The position numbers and the translations under genes are program-made. Below the pieces are notes generated by a model that was given only the letters and a program-made list of their open reading frames with translations, did no database searches and was not told where the DNA came from. A DNA stretch of 64,000 nucleotides from Pseudoramibacter porci (lineage in GTDB: Bacteria; Bacillota; Clostridia; Eubacteriales; Eubacteriaceae): assembly GCF_009696145.1 (NCBI RefSeq), contig NZ_VUMO01000007.1:59114-123113 (forward strand), in the 5' to 3' direction. Shown here in pieces: positions 28,911 through 37,146 of this stretch. Positions within the stretch are counted from its first letter, which is position 1, and every line of letters begins with the position of its first letter.

Positions 28911-28939
28911 TTGACGGGTTTAATAAAAAGTAATATACT
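28911..28939 (+). promoter_or_regulatory. suf operon promoter
   Basis: TTGACG (28911-28916), 17 bases, TATACT (28934-28939). It stands about 54 bases before sufC and is the only obvious promoter for sufCBDSU. Confidence 0.78.
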
Positions 28940-28950
28940 TACGATTGTAT

Positions 28951-28969
28951 TCCGAGTAATTCACTTGGA
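28951..28969. promoter_or_regulatory. Possible operator in suf leader
   Basis: TCCGAGTAATTCACTTGGA is an imperfect inverted repeat (six of seven arm pairs) just after the predicted start of transcription. Suf operons are often controlled by Rrf2-family iron-sulfur regulators. No such regulator gene is in the window, and the link is a guess. Confidence 0.35.
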
Positions 28970-28992
28970 TATTAAATTGGAGGTAAATTATC

Positions 28993-29748
28993 ATGTCAAA
29001 TCCATTACTTAAAGTCCGTCAACTGACGGTTAATGTTGAAGATAAAGAAATTCTGCACCAGGTCGATTTGGATATCGCGACCGGCGAGACCCATGTTCTA
29101 ATGGGACCGAACGGTGCAGGAAAATCCACACTGGGGTACGCATTGATGGGCAACCCGCGCTACGACGTCACAGGGGGCAGTGTCCTGTTCGATGGCGCCG
29201 ATCTTTTGGATTTGTCGGCAGATCAGCGTGCCAAATCTGGCTTGTTCCTGTCTTTCCAGAATCCACTGGAAGTGCCGGGCATTACCCTCGGCAATTTCAT
29301 CCGCAATGCGGTTGAACAGCGCACCGGTGAACGGGTCCGCCTTTGGAATTTTAGAAAGCAGCTGGAAAAAGAATGTGAAATTCTTGATATGGACCCAAGC
29401 TACGTCGACCGCGATTTAAACGTCGGGTTCTCCGGCGGCGAAAAGAAAAAAGCAGAAATTCTGCAGTTGTTGATGCTCAAGCCAAAGCTGGCCATCCTCG
29501 ATGAAACGGATTCCGGTCTGGACGTCGACGCGGTCCGTACGGTTTCCAAAGGTGTCGAAGAATATCAGAAGCAGGAAGACGGTGCGCTGCTCATCATCAC
29601 GCACAATACGGGCATTTTAAGCTCCTTAAAGGTTGACCACACCCACGTGCTTGTGAACGGTCAGGTTGTTGGCGGTGGTGACGCGTCACTGGTCGACGAA
29701 ATCAATCGCGACGGCTACGAAAAATACGAAGCCAAAGCAGCAAAATAA
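28993..29748 (+). CDS. sufC: Fe-S cluster assembly ATPase SufC
   Basis: SufC is the ABC-type ATPase of the SufBCD scaffold, 251 residues. Walker A GPNGAGKST (38-46), the signature FSGGEKKKAEI, and Walker B LAILDETDSGLD are all clear. It has no membrane partner, consistent with SufC and not a transporter. TTGGAGGTAAATTATC precedes the ATG. First gene of sufCBDSU. Confidence 0.96.
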   Translation: MSNPLLKVRQLTVNVEDKEILHQVDLDIATGETHVLMGPNGAGKSTLGYALMGNPRYDVTGGSVLFDGADLLDLSADQRAKSGLFLSFQNPLEVPGITLGNFIRNAVEQRTGERVRLWNFRKQLEKECEILDMDPSYVDRDLNVGFSGGEKKKAEILQLLMLKPKLAILDETDSGLDVDAVRTVSKGVEEYQKQEDGALLIITHNTGILSSLKVDHTHVLVNGQVVGGGDASLVDEINRDGYEKYEAKAAK

Positions 29749-29763
29749 ATCGGAGGACGGCTG

Positions 29764-31179
29764 ATGAGTAAAGAAAAAACATACGTCGAAGACGTCGATC
29801 GGTCGTTGTACGATTTCCGGTACGACGAAAACGATCAGGATTTTTATAAAGTCGACAGCGGGTTGACACCTGAAATTGTCGAACAGATTTCTGAAGAAAA
29901 GAACGACCCGGACTGGATGCGGGATCTGCGACTGAAATCTTTAGAGATTTTCAACCAAAAGGGTATGGGCCAGTGGGGGCCGCCAATTGACGGGCTAAAT
30001 ATGGACGACATCGTCACGTACGTGCGGCCTAAGACCAAAATGAGCGCCAATTGGGAAGACGTGCCGAAAGATATCAAAGACACCTTCGAACGTCTCGGCA
30101 TTCCTCAGGCGGAACGTCAGTCTCTGGCTGGGGTCGGTGCGCAGTACGACTCTGAACTGGTGTACCACAACGTCCGCAAAGAAGTTGCGGAACAAGGTGT
30201 TGTTTACACCGATATCGAATCGGCGCTTCACGGCGAATATGCGGATATGATCAAGGACCATTTCATGCACTTAATCACCCCTCGCGATCACAAATTTGCG
30301 GCTCTTCACGGGGCGGTCTGGTCCGGCGGTTCTTTCGTCTACGTGCCAAAGGGTGTTTCCGTTGAAATCCCGCTGCAGTCCTATTTCAGACTCAACGCGC
30401 CGGGCGCTGGACAGTTTGAACACACATTGATCATCGTCGATGAAGGAGCGGACCTTCACTTTATCGAAGGATGTTCAGCACCGAAATACAACGTTGCCAA
30501 TCTTCACGCCGGTGCGGTCGAACTCTTTGTCGGCAAGAACGCAAGACTGCGCTATTCGACGATCGAAAACTGGTCGAAAAACATGTACAATTTGAATACC
30601 AAGCGGGCCAAAATCGAAGAAGGGGGCAAGATGGAATGGGTCTCCGGTTCTTTCGGCTCCCACGTTTCCTATTTGTACCCGATGACGATTTTGGACGGTG
30701 CCGGCGCACAGATGGAATACACCGGCATCACCTTCGCCGGCAAGGGGCAGAACCTCGATACCGGGATGAAAGTTGTCCACAACGCACCGGACACGACTTC
30801 AGCGGTATCCGCTAAGTCCATTTCGAAGGACGGCGGGATTTCCACTTACCGCTCTTCGGTCGTTGTGACCAACAAAGCGAAAGGTGCGAAATCTTCGGTG
30901 AGCTGCGCATCGCTGATGCTTGACGACATTTCGAGATCCGACACCATTCCGGCGATGGACGTCCGGACGCAGGATGCCGATGTCGGCCACGAAGCGAAGA
31001 TCGGCCGAATCAGCGACGAAGCGGTCTTCTATTTGATGTCCCGCGGCATTTCCGAAGAAGATGCCCGGGCAATGATCGTCAGCGGTTTTGCGGACAACGT
31101 CTCCAAGGAACTGCCGCTGGAATACGCAGTTGAAATGAACAATTTGATCCGTTTGGAAATGAAAGGAACGATAGGGTGA
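29764..31179 (+). CDS. sufB: Fe-S cluster assembly scaffold SufB
   Basis: This 471-residue protein forms the cluster-building scaffold with SufC and SufD. It shows the family segments VPKGVSVEIPLQSYFRLN, FEHTLIIVDEGADLHFIEGCSAP and the C-terminal HEAKIGRISDEAVFYLMSRG. CGGAGG precedes the ATG. It is joined to sufD by overlapping stop and start codons. Confidence 0.96.
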   Translation: MSKEKTYVEDVDRSLYDFRYDENDQDFYKVDSGLTPEIVEQISEEKNDPDWMRDLRLKSLEIFNQKGMGQWGPPIDGLNMDDIVTYVRPKTKMSANWEDVPKDIKDTFERLGIPQAERQSLAGVGAQYDSELVYHNVRKEVAEQGVVYTDIESALHGEYADMIKDHFMHLITPRDHKFAALHGAVWSGGSFVYVPKGVSVEIPLQSYFRLNAPGAGQFEHTLIIVDEGADLHFIEGCSAPKYNVANLHAGAVELFVGKNARLRYSTIENWSKNMYNLNTKRAKIEEGGKMEWVSGSFGSHVSYLYPMTILDGAGAQMEYTGITFAGKGQNLDTGMKVVHNAPDTTSAVSAKSISKDGGISTYRSSVVVTNKAKGAKSSVSCASLMLDDISRSDTIPAMDVRTQDADVGHEAKIGRISDEAVFYLMSRGISEEDARAMIVSGFADNVSKELPLEYAVEMNNLIRLEMKGTIG

Positions 31180-32255
31180 TGACCATGAGCGCACAGGAAC
31201 AATCAACCAATTTAGTCGTCAACCATCTGCCGGGACAAACCTGGAATTGGCTGAAGATGAACGACGCCCGCGTCGCAGTTGACGCACAGAGCGCCACCCT
31301 TGAAGCAGATACGGTCAAGCCGGAAGCACTCGCTGAAGGGGCAGGTCTCTCGCCAATCGGCGGCGGCATGGGTCCGGATTACGACAAGTGGATTCAGGGG
31401 ATCGCACCAGCCGCGTACCACACCGAGGCCGGTCAGAAAATCGCGGCACCGCTGAAGCTGACCTACCAGCTGAAAAGCGGCGCGACAGGGGCCGCGTCAA
31501 CGGCCTTCGACATCGCGAAGGACAGCGAGCTGACGATCATCATGGATTTTGCAGGGCAGAACGGCGCGGCAGGAACGTCCGGTTTTTCGACGAAGCTCCA
31601 CCTCGCGGAAGGCGCCCTGGTGAAACTCGTTCAGATTCATAGAGGCGGTGCAGACCAGCGCATTTTCAACGATGTGGGGGCGGTGCTCGAAAACGACGCG
31701 CGCTTCGAAGTCGTCCAGCTTGTCATGGATGCGGCGGATACCTACATCGGCTGCCAGGCGGATTTAAAGGGAGACCGGTCGAGCTTCAAAGCGGACGTGG
31801 CCTATTTGGTTCAGAATGAAGATCTGCTGGATACCAATTTCGTCGCGCTGCATCACGGCAAAAAGACTGAAAGCACCATCAATTCTGCCGGCGTTTTGAG
31901 AGACAAAGCGGAAAAACTTTTCCGCGGGACCATTGATTTCAAAAACGGTGCGTCCGGCAGCGTCGGTAACGAAAAAGAAGATGTCATGCTCATGGACGAC
32001 ACCGTTATTAACAAGACGATTCCGCTCATTCTCTGCGCGGAAGAAGACGTTGAAGGGAATCACGGCGCGACCATCGGCAAGCTCGACGATGAGCTCATGT
32101 TTTACATGGAAAGCCGCGGCATGGCGGCTGATGAGATTTATGAATTGATCGCCAAGTCGAAACTCGAAGCGGCGAGCCGGCTGATTCCAGATCAGGCTGT
32201 CCGCGAAGATGTACAGGCATATATCGAAACGCACCAGCGTTTGGAAAAAGAATGA
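31179..32255 (+). CDS. sufD: Fe-S cluster assembly protein SufD
   Basis: This SufB-like partner of about 358 residues completes the SufBCD complex; the C-terminal SufBD core with GNHGATIGKLDDELMFYMESRGM is clear, while the N-terminal part is more variable. ATG 31179 overlaps the sufB stop as TGATG. GTG 31176 and ATG 31185 are also possible, with AAAGGAA just upstream, so the start is uncertain by three codons. Confidence 0.92.
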   Translation: MTMSAQEQSTNLVVNHLPGQTWNWLKMNDARVAVDAQSATLEADTVKPEALAEGAGLSPIGGGMGPDYDKWIQGIAPAAYHTEAGQKIAAPLKLTYQLKSGATGAASTAFDIAKDSELTIIMDFAGQNGAAGTSGFSTKLHLAEGALVKLVQIHRGGADQRIFNDVGAVLENDARFEVVQLVMDAADTYIGCQADLKGDRSSFKADVAYLVQNEDLLDTNFVALHHGKKTESTINSAGVLRDKAEKLFRGTIDFKNGASGSVGNEKEDVMLMDDTVINKTIPLILCAEEDVEGNHGATIGKLDDELMFYMESRGMAADEIYELIAKSKLEAASRLIPDQAVREDVQAYIETHQRLEKE

Positions 32256-32265
32256 GGTGAAGGTC

Positions 32266-33501
32266 ATGGGACAATCAAAGATTGATGTGGCGGCAGTTCG
32301 CAAGGAATTTCCAATTCTGAATCAGACCGATTTGGCATATCTCGACAATTCGGCGACGGTGCAGAAACCGCAGCGGGTTCTCGACGCCGTGACGCATTAT
32401 TATCAGGCTGAAAATGCCAACCCCTTCCGCGGGCTTTACGATTTGAGTGTAGCGGCGACAGACGCCTACGAAGATGCCAGACAAAAGGTAGCGGATTTTA
32501 TCAACGCGCCGAAAAAAGAAGACGTCATCTTCACCCGCAACGCCAGTGAAAGTTTGAATCTCGTTGCGTACAGCATGGGACGGTATTTAAACGTCGGCGA
32601 AGGCGACGACATCCTCGTCGGGATTATGGAGCACCACTCCAATATGCTGCCGTGGCGGATGCTCGCGGAACAGACCGGCGCGGCCGTGCATTACCTGAAT
32701 TGCGAAAAGGACGGCAGCATCAGCGCCGACGCCTTTAAAGCGGCGCTGACGCCGAATACTAAAATTGTCGCGATCGCCGAAATGTCCAATGTGCTCGGGC
32801 GGATTCTGCCGATCGAGGAATTCGCGAAGATCTGCCACGAACAGGGCGCGATCATCGTCGTCGACGGAGCTCAGAGTGTGCCTCACTCAAAAATCGACGT
32901 GGCGGCGATGGATTGCGACTTCTTCGCCTTTTCCGGCCACAAAATGTACGCGCCGATGGGTATCGGTGTGCTCTACGGCAAAAGCCAGTGGCTGGACAAA
33001 ATGCCGCCGTTTATGACCGGCGGCGAAACCATCGACATCGTGACGACGGACCGCATTGTTTGGACCGAAGTCCCCCATCGTTTTGAAGCGGGGACCGTCA
33101 ACGTCGGCGGCGCGGTCGGCCTGGCGGCGGCCATCGATTTTATGAACGATATGGGTCTCGATCAGATCGAAGCCCGGGAGCTGGAACTGACCACCTACGC
33201 CATGGACCGGTTGAAAGCCATTCCGCACATCAATATTGTCGGGGCGGACGAGCCGGAAAATCATCACGGGATTCTCGCTTTCACCATCGACGGTGTCCAC
33301 CCTCACGATATTACGACGATTCTGTCGGAAAATAACATTGCGGTGCGGGCCGGCCACCATTGCGCTGAACCGCTGCACCATTATTTAGGGGTGCCGTCGA
33401 CGACGCGGGCAAGCCTGGCCTTCTACAACACGACGGAAGAAATCGACCGTCTGGCCGATGCAGTGGCCGCGATCAGAAAGGAAATGGGATACGATGAATA
33501 A
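32266..33501 (+). CDS. sufS: Cysteine desulfurase SufS
   Basis: This PLP enzyme of 411 residues removes sulfur from cysteine for cluster assembly. The PLP lysine sits in SGHKMYAPMG, and the persulfide cysteine in RAGHHCAEP, typical of class II SufS. DNSATVQKP near the start has the unusual V where A is common. The frame is open from 32209 inside sufD, but GAGGTGAAGG before ATG 32266 decides the start. It overlaps sufU by eight bases. Confidence 0.95.
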   Translation: MGQSKIDVAAVRKEFPILNQTDLAYLDNSATVQKPQRVLDAVTHYYQAENANPFRGLYDLSVAATDAYEDARQKVADFINAPKKEDVIFTRNASESLNLVAYSMGRYLNVGEGDDILVGIMEHHSNMLPWRMLAEQTGAAVHYLNCEKDGSISADAFKAALTPNTKIVAIAEMSNVLGRILPIEEFAKICHEQGAIIVVDGAQSVPHSKIDVAAMDCDFFAFSGHKMYAPMGIGVLYGKSQWLDKMPPFMTGGETIDIVTTDRIVWTEVPHRFEAGTVNVGGAVGLAAAIDFMNDMGLDQIEARELELTTYAMDRLKAIPHINIVGADEPENHHGILAFTIDGVHPHDITTILSENNIAVRAGHHCAEPLHHYLGVPSTTRASLAFYNTTEEIDRLADAVAAIRKEMGYDE

Positions 33502-33967
33502 CCGAACTTTCTACAATGAAGTGCTAACGGAACACAACCTTCATCCGGCGCATAAGCACGAGCTGGAAAACGCCAATATGACTTGCGAAGGTTTGAACCC
33601 GAGCTGCGGCGACGACATTTGGGTTCACCTCGACGTGGACGACAACGGTATCATTCAGAAAGGGGCCTTTGAAGGGGACGGATGTGCGATCTCTCAGGCT
33701 TCCGCGGACATGATGTTCGATTTGATTATCGGCAAGACAAAAGAGGAAGCGCTGCGCCTTGCAGACCTTTTTCTCAAGATGATCAAGGAAGGGCATTTAT
33801 CGGACGAAGAAATGGACGAGCTCGAAGAAGCGGCGTCTCTTCAGGATATTGCCCATATGCCGGCGCGTGTCAAATGCGCGGTGCTCGGATGGCACACCCT
33901 TAAGGAAATGCTGACCGGGGAAACTGATCAGGCCAATCCGCAGCCGGTCTCTACGGAAAATCATTAA
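33494..33967 (+). CDS. sufU: Sulfur-transfer protein SufU
   Basis: This 157-residue IscU-like zinc protein accepts sulfur from SufS in Gram-positive bacteria. Ligands C38, D40, C64 and C128 are visible in NPSCGD, GDGCAISQAS and VKCAVLGW. The start at 33494 lies within the end of sufS, and the residues before it in the open frame do not belong to the family. It is the last gene of the operon. Confidence 0.95.
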   Translation: MNNRTFYNEVLTEHNLHPAHKHELENANMTCEGLNPSCGDDIWVHLDVDDNGIIQKGAFEGDGCAISQASADMMFDLIIGKTKEEALRLADLFLKMIKEGHLSDEEMDELEEAASLQDIAHMPARVKCAVLGWHTLKEMLTGETDQANPQPVSTENH

Positions 33968-33996
33968 GTACATAACATCATCATTTACCTCTATTT

Positions 33997-34022
33997 AACA
34001 GGGCTTTTGCCCTGTTTTTTTT
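33997..34022 (+). terminator. Terminator after sufU
   Basis: AACAGGGC (33997-34004) and GCCCTGTT (34009-34016) pair perfectly around TTTT and are followed by more T. Confidence 0.9.
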
Positions 34023-34049
34023 ATTTTCTACAACAAAATCGGGAAATCG

Positions 34050-34058
34050 TGATATAAT
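34050..34058 (+). promoter_or_regulatory. Extended -10 promoter upstream of hydrogenase region
   Basis: TGATATAAT (34050-34058) matches TGnTATAAT. Transcription would start near 34065, some 200 bases ahead of the hydrogenase, and pass two hairpins. A second, weaker extended -10 (TGATACAAT, 34157-34165) lies nearer the gene. Confidence 0.5.
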
Positions 34059-34064
34059 GAAAAC

Positions 34065-34132
34065 AATTAAACAAAAAAGATAATTTTTTGTCGAATTAGC
34101 AGTGGGTAAGGCCGGTAAACTCGGCTTATTTT
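34065..34132 (+). ncRNA. Candidate small RNA or attenuated leader
   Basis: Between a predicted start at about 34065 and a terminator-like hairpin (GCCG 34111-34114, CGGC 34122-34125, then TTATTTTT) there is a 65-70 base segment with no reading frame. It also holds the AT-only inverted repeat ACAAAAAA/TTTTTTGT. I do not recognise a known RNA family. The rest of the 301-base gene-free span holds a second possible promoter and a hairpin (GAACGGACTGGC with GCCATTCCGTTTC, 34204-34240) just before the hydrogenase ribosome site. Confidence 0.3.
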
Positions 34133-34268
34133 TGCATTTAATTTGGAACATTATTTTGATACAATACTGTTAAAGAAATATCAATCTAAGGTAGAATGAA
34201 TTTGAACGGACTGGCATGAGGAGAGCCGCCATTCCGTTTCGGTGCTGCACAAGAAGGAGGAAACGGCA

Positions 34269-35750
34269 TTGAGTAATGATGGACGCATTATTTCGCTGAA
34301 GCATAAAGTTTTATATCACGTCGCGAAAAAAACATTTGAAGGTACGTTGGAAGAAGAACGGGACAATCTGCCGGAAGAAATCATTCCGGGGATGATCCCC
34401 CATTACCGCTGCTGTGTTTACAAGGAAAGAGAAGTGGTCCGCCAGCGTATCCGTCTGGCCGAAGGGAAAGCGCCGGGAGCCGTGGACAACGGCAATATCA
34501 TCCAAGTCATTGAACCGGCCTGCGCGGACTGCCCGATTTCGAGTTATATCGTCACAGACAACTGCCAAAACTGTTTGGGGAAGGCGTGTTTGGGCGCCTG
34601 CCGCTTCGGCGCGATTCACCCCGGCGAAAAACGCTCGCGAATCGACGCGAACAAATGCCGAGAATGTGGGATGTGCGCCAAGGCCTGTCCGTACAACGCG
34701 ATTGCGCACTTGGTCCGTCCGTGTAAAAACTCCTGCCCAGTCGGCGCGCTGACTTACGACGAAGACGGGCTTTCGGTCATTGATGAAGAAAAATGCATTC
34801 GCTGCGGCCAGTGCATTCACGCCTGTCCTTTCGGCGCCATTTCGACCAAGACCGCCATCGTGCCGGTCATCAAGGCGCTCAAGAGCGACACGCCGGTTTT
34901 TCTGATGATCGCGCCGGCGGTTGAAGGCCAGTACGGCAAAGACATCACCATGGCCAGCTGGCGGAAGGCCGCAAAGGAAGTGGGCTTCGAAGACTACATT
35001 GAAGTCGGCCTCGGCGGCGATCTGACCACGGCGGCAGAAGCGCCGGAATGGTACGAAGCCTTTAAAAACGGCGAAAAGCGCACCACGTCCTGCTGCCCGG
35101 CTTTTGTCAACATGATTCTGCGCCATTATCCAGAAAATAAAGACAACATTTCAACCGCCCTTTCGCCGATGTGCGAGCTGTCGCGGATGATTAAGGCGGA
35201 ACATCCCGGCTGTATTACGGTCTTTGCCGGTCCATGCACCGCGAAAAAGTCCGAAGTCGTCGATCAGAAGATTCCGGGCAACGCCGATTACGTCCTGACT
35301 TTTGCAGAACTTCACGCGGTTATGAAGGCGGCCGGCGTCGAATTGGAACCGGTCGAAGAAAACTACCAGCAGGCGTCAATCTTCGGCAAACGCTACGCCG
35401 ATGTCGGGGTGGCGCAGTCCTGTGTCGAATACATGAAGGAACAGGGCTACGAAGACGCCGATCAGATGAAGATCAAGAGCGTCAGCGGCGGTAAGGCCTG
35501 CAAGACGACGCTGATGATGATGGGCAAGGGGCGCTTACAAGAAGACTTCATCGAAGGGATGGTCTGCGAAGGCGGCTGCAGCCACGGCCCGCACGCCCAC
35601 GACGACACCAATAAGGCCATGAAGGTTCGCGATAAGATGATCGAAGGCGCCGATCAGCGGACGATTACCGAAAACTTGAAGCGCTACGACCTGACGAAAT
35701 TCAACATGCACCGGGAAGGCCCCTTGCCGGATCCGAAGGCCGCGAAATAA
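34269..35750 (+). CDS. Monomeric [FeFe] hydrogenase, group B-like
   Basis: This 493-residue iron-sulfur enzyme probably makes or uses hydrogen with ferredoxin. The N-terminal half has many cysteines (HYRCCVYKERE, CADC, CQNC, KCRECGMCAKACP, KCIRCGQCIHACP), enough for several [4Fe-4S] clusters. The H-cluster motifs are TSCCPAF (273-279), FAGPCTAKKSE (319-329) and EGMVCEGGCSHG (429-440); all cluster cysteines are kept, though W in motif 1 and M in motif 2 of the classic enzymes are F and G. Start TTG 34269 follows AAGGAGG; the open frame begins at 34242. It stands alone. Confidence 0.88.
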   Translation: MSNDGRIISLKHKVLYHVAKKTFEGTLEEERDNLPEEIIPGMIPHYRCCVYKEREVVRQRIRLAEGKAPGAVDNGNIIQVIEPACADCPISSYIVTDNCQNCLGKACLGACRFGAIHPGEKRSRIDANKCRECGMCAKACPYNAIAHLVRPCKNSCPVGALTYDEDGLSVIDEEKCIRCGQCIHACPFGAISTKTAIVPVIKALKSDTPVFLMIAPAVEGQYGKDITMASWRKAAKEVGFEDYIEVGLGGDLTTAAEAPEWYEAFKNGEKRTTSCCPAFVNMILRHYPENKDNISTALSPMCELSRMIKAEHPGCITVFAGPCTAKKSEVVDQKIPGNADYVLTFAELHAVMKAAGVELEPVEENYQQASIFGKRYADVGVAQSCVEYMKEQGYEDADQMKIKSVSGGKACKTTLMMMGKGRLQEDFIEGMVCEGGCSHGPHAHDDTNKAMKVRDKMIEGADQRTITENLKRYDLTKFNMHREGPLPDPKAAK

Positions 35751-35773
35751 ATAAAATAGAGAATAAATAAACG

Positions 35774-35805
35774 AAAACCCCAGCCGGAATGGCTGGGGTT
35801 TTTCT
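35774..35805 (+). terminator. Terminator after hydrogenase gene
   Basis: AAAACCCCAGCC (35774-35785) and GGCTGGGGTTTT (35791-35802) pair perfectly around GGAAT, followed by T. Confidence 0.92.
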
Positions 35806-35843
35806 GTATGATGTGCCATTTGAGCTGACCGCGATCTGGAGAA

Positions 35844-35872
35844 TTGCACCAAATGTCTCCGCATGATATAAT
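35844..35872 (+). promoter_or_regulatory. trpS promoter
   Basis: TTGCAC (35844-35849), 17 bases, TATAAT (35867-35872), with TGA before the -10. The leader is about 40 bases, too short for a T-box. Confidence 0.8.
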
Positions 35873-35918
35873 ACAAAAATGTAAACCAAAAACATCATCC
35901 ATTCAAAGGAGTTTATAA

Positions 35919-36965
35919 ATGAAGAAAATTATTTTAACCGGGGACCGGCCAACGGGCCGGCTGCACGTCGGCCATTACGTTGGGTCGCTGCGAGAACGGG
36001 TGCGGCTGCAGGATTCCGGTGAGTTCGACGATATTTATATCATGATCGCCGATGCTCAGGCGCTGACAGACAACGCGGAACATCCGGAAAAGGTGCGCCA
36101 GAACATCATGCAGGTGGCCCTCGATTACCTTGCAGTTGGGCTGGATCCGGAAAAATCCGTGCTGTTTATTCAATCGACCGTGCCGGAACTGACCGAGCTG
36201 ACGTTTTATTACATGAATCTTGTGACCGTTTCCCGGGTGCAGCGCAATCCGACGGTCAAGGCGGAAATCAAGCAGCGCGGATTTGAAGCCAGCATCCCGA
36301 TGGGATTCTTCTGCTATCCCGTCAGCCAGGCGGCGGATATTACCGCTTTCCACGCGACGACAGTGCCGGCGGGCGAAGACCAGGAACCGATGATCGAACA
36401 ATGCCGTGAAATTGTCCGGAAATTCAACGCAGTGTACGGCAAAACGCTGACGGAGCCGGAAATCGTGCTGCCACAGAATCAGGCCAGCATGCGGCTGCCG
36501 GGGCTGGACGGCAAGGAAAAAATGAGCAAGTCCCTCGGCAACTGTATCTATTTGTCCGATGAGCCCGACGATATTAAGAAAAAGGTCATGTCCATGTACA
36601 CCGACCCGAATCATTTGCGCGTGCAGGATCCGGGACAGGTTGCGGGCAATCCGGTCTTCACTTATCTGGACGCCTTTAGCGAACCCGGCGACTTCGAAGC
36701 GTTTTGGCCGGATTACGCGAACCTCGACGAAGTCAAGGCGCATTATCAAAAAGGCGGCCTCGGCGATGTGAAGGTTAAGCGTTTTCTGAACAGTGTGCTT
36801 CAGGAACGGCTGCGCCCGATTAGGGAACGCCGGAAGGCGTGGGAACAGCGTCTGCCAGATGTGCGCGACATCTTAAAGGTAAACTGCGAAAAGGCCGAAC
36901 AGGTGGCGGCGAAGACTTTGGACGAAGTGCGCCACGCGATGCGCATCGACTATTTTGCCGATTGA
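35919..36965 (+). CDS. trpS: Tryptophanyl-tRNA synthetase
   Basis: This class I synthetase has 348 residues. The HIGH-type motif is [16 protein letters not shown] and the KMSKS motif is EKMSKSLGN. Segments such as [12 protein letters not shown] and [13 protein letters not shown] match TrpS of the second, Clostridial type with a longer N-terminal region. AAAGGAG precedes the ATG. It is flanked by its own promoter and terminator. Confidence 0.94.
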   Translation: MKKIILTGDRPTGRLHVGHYVGSLRERVRLQDSGEFDDIYIMIADAQALTDNAEHPEKVRQNIMQVALDYLAVGLDPEKSVLFIQSTVPELTELTFYYMNLVTVSRVQRNPTVKAEIKQRGFEASIPMGFFCYPVSQAADITAFHATTVPAGEDQEPMIEQCREIVRKFNAVYGKTLTEPEIVLPQNQASMRLPGLDGKEKMSKSLGNCIYLSDEPDDIKKKVMSMYTDPNHLRVQDPGQVAGNPVFTYLDAFSEPGDFEAFWPDYANLDEVKAHYQKGGLGDVKVKRFLNSVLQERLRPIRERRKAWEQRLPDVRDILKVNCEKAEQVAAKTLDEVRHAMRIDYFAD

Positions 36966-36981
36966 TGAGCAGGGATCATAG

Positions 36982-37007
36982 ACCCGGGGCAACCCGGGTT
37001 TTTTTCG
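36982..37007 (+). terminator. Terminator after trpS
   Basis: ACCCGG (36982-36987) pairs with CCGGGT (36994-36999) around GGCAAC, followed by a run of T. Confidence 0.88.
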
Positions 37008-37033
37008 TTTAACGGGTCGAAAGACCGCGAACG

Positions 37034-37042
37034 TGGTATAAT
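37034..37042 (+). promoter_or_regulatory. Extended -10 promoter for dxr-dxs
   Basis: TGGTATAAT (37034-37042) matches TGnTATAAT; no clear -35. It stands about 60 bases before the small ORF that leads into dxr. Confidence 0.6.
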
Positions 37043-37101
37043 GAAACGATAAGCAAAAAATGAATTCTGTTAATGGATTTCGCGATAGCGAGGAGAATAA
37101 A

Positions 37102-37146
37102 ATGAGCAATGTATTACTTCAAAATGAAGGGACGGTGATCCTGTGA
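37102..37146 (+). CDS. 14-residue ORF overlapping dxr start
   Basis: ATG 37102 opens a 14-codon frame (MSNVLLQNEGTVIL) with a good ribosome-binding site, GAGGAG, seven bases upstream. Its TGA (37144-37146) overlaps the GTG start of dxr (37143). It may be a leader peptide that couples translation into dxr, or a remnant of an upstream gene. I know of no homologue. Confidence 0.4.
   Translation: MSNVLLQNEGTVIL

Noticed and set aside
34311..35126. Minus-strand open frame of 271 codons
   Set aside because: It lies opposite the hydrogenase gene and has no recognisable motif; shadow frames of this length are common in this GC range.
35934..36749. Minus-strand open frame of 271 codons
   Set aside because: Antisense shadow of trpS.
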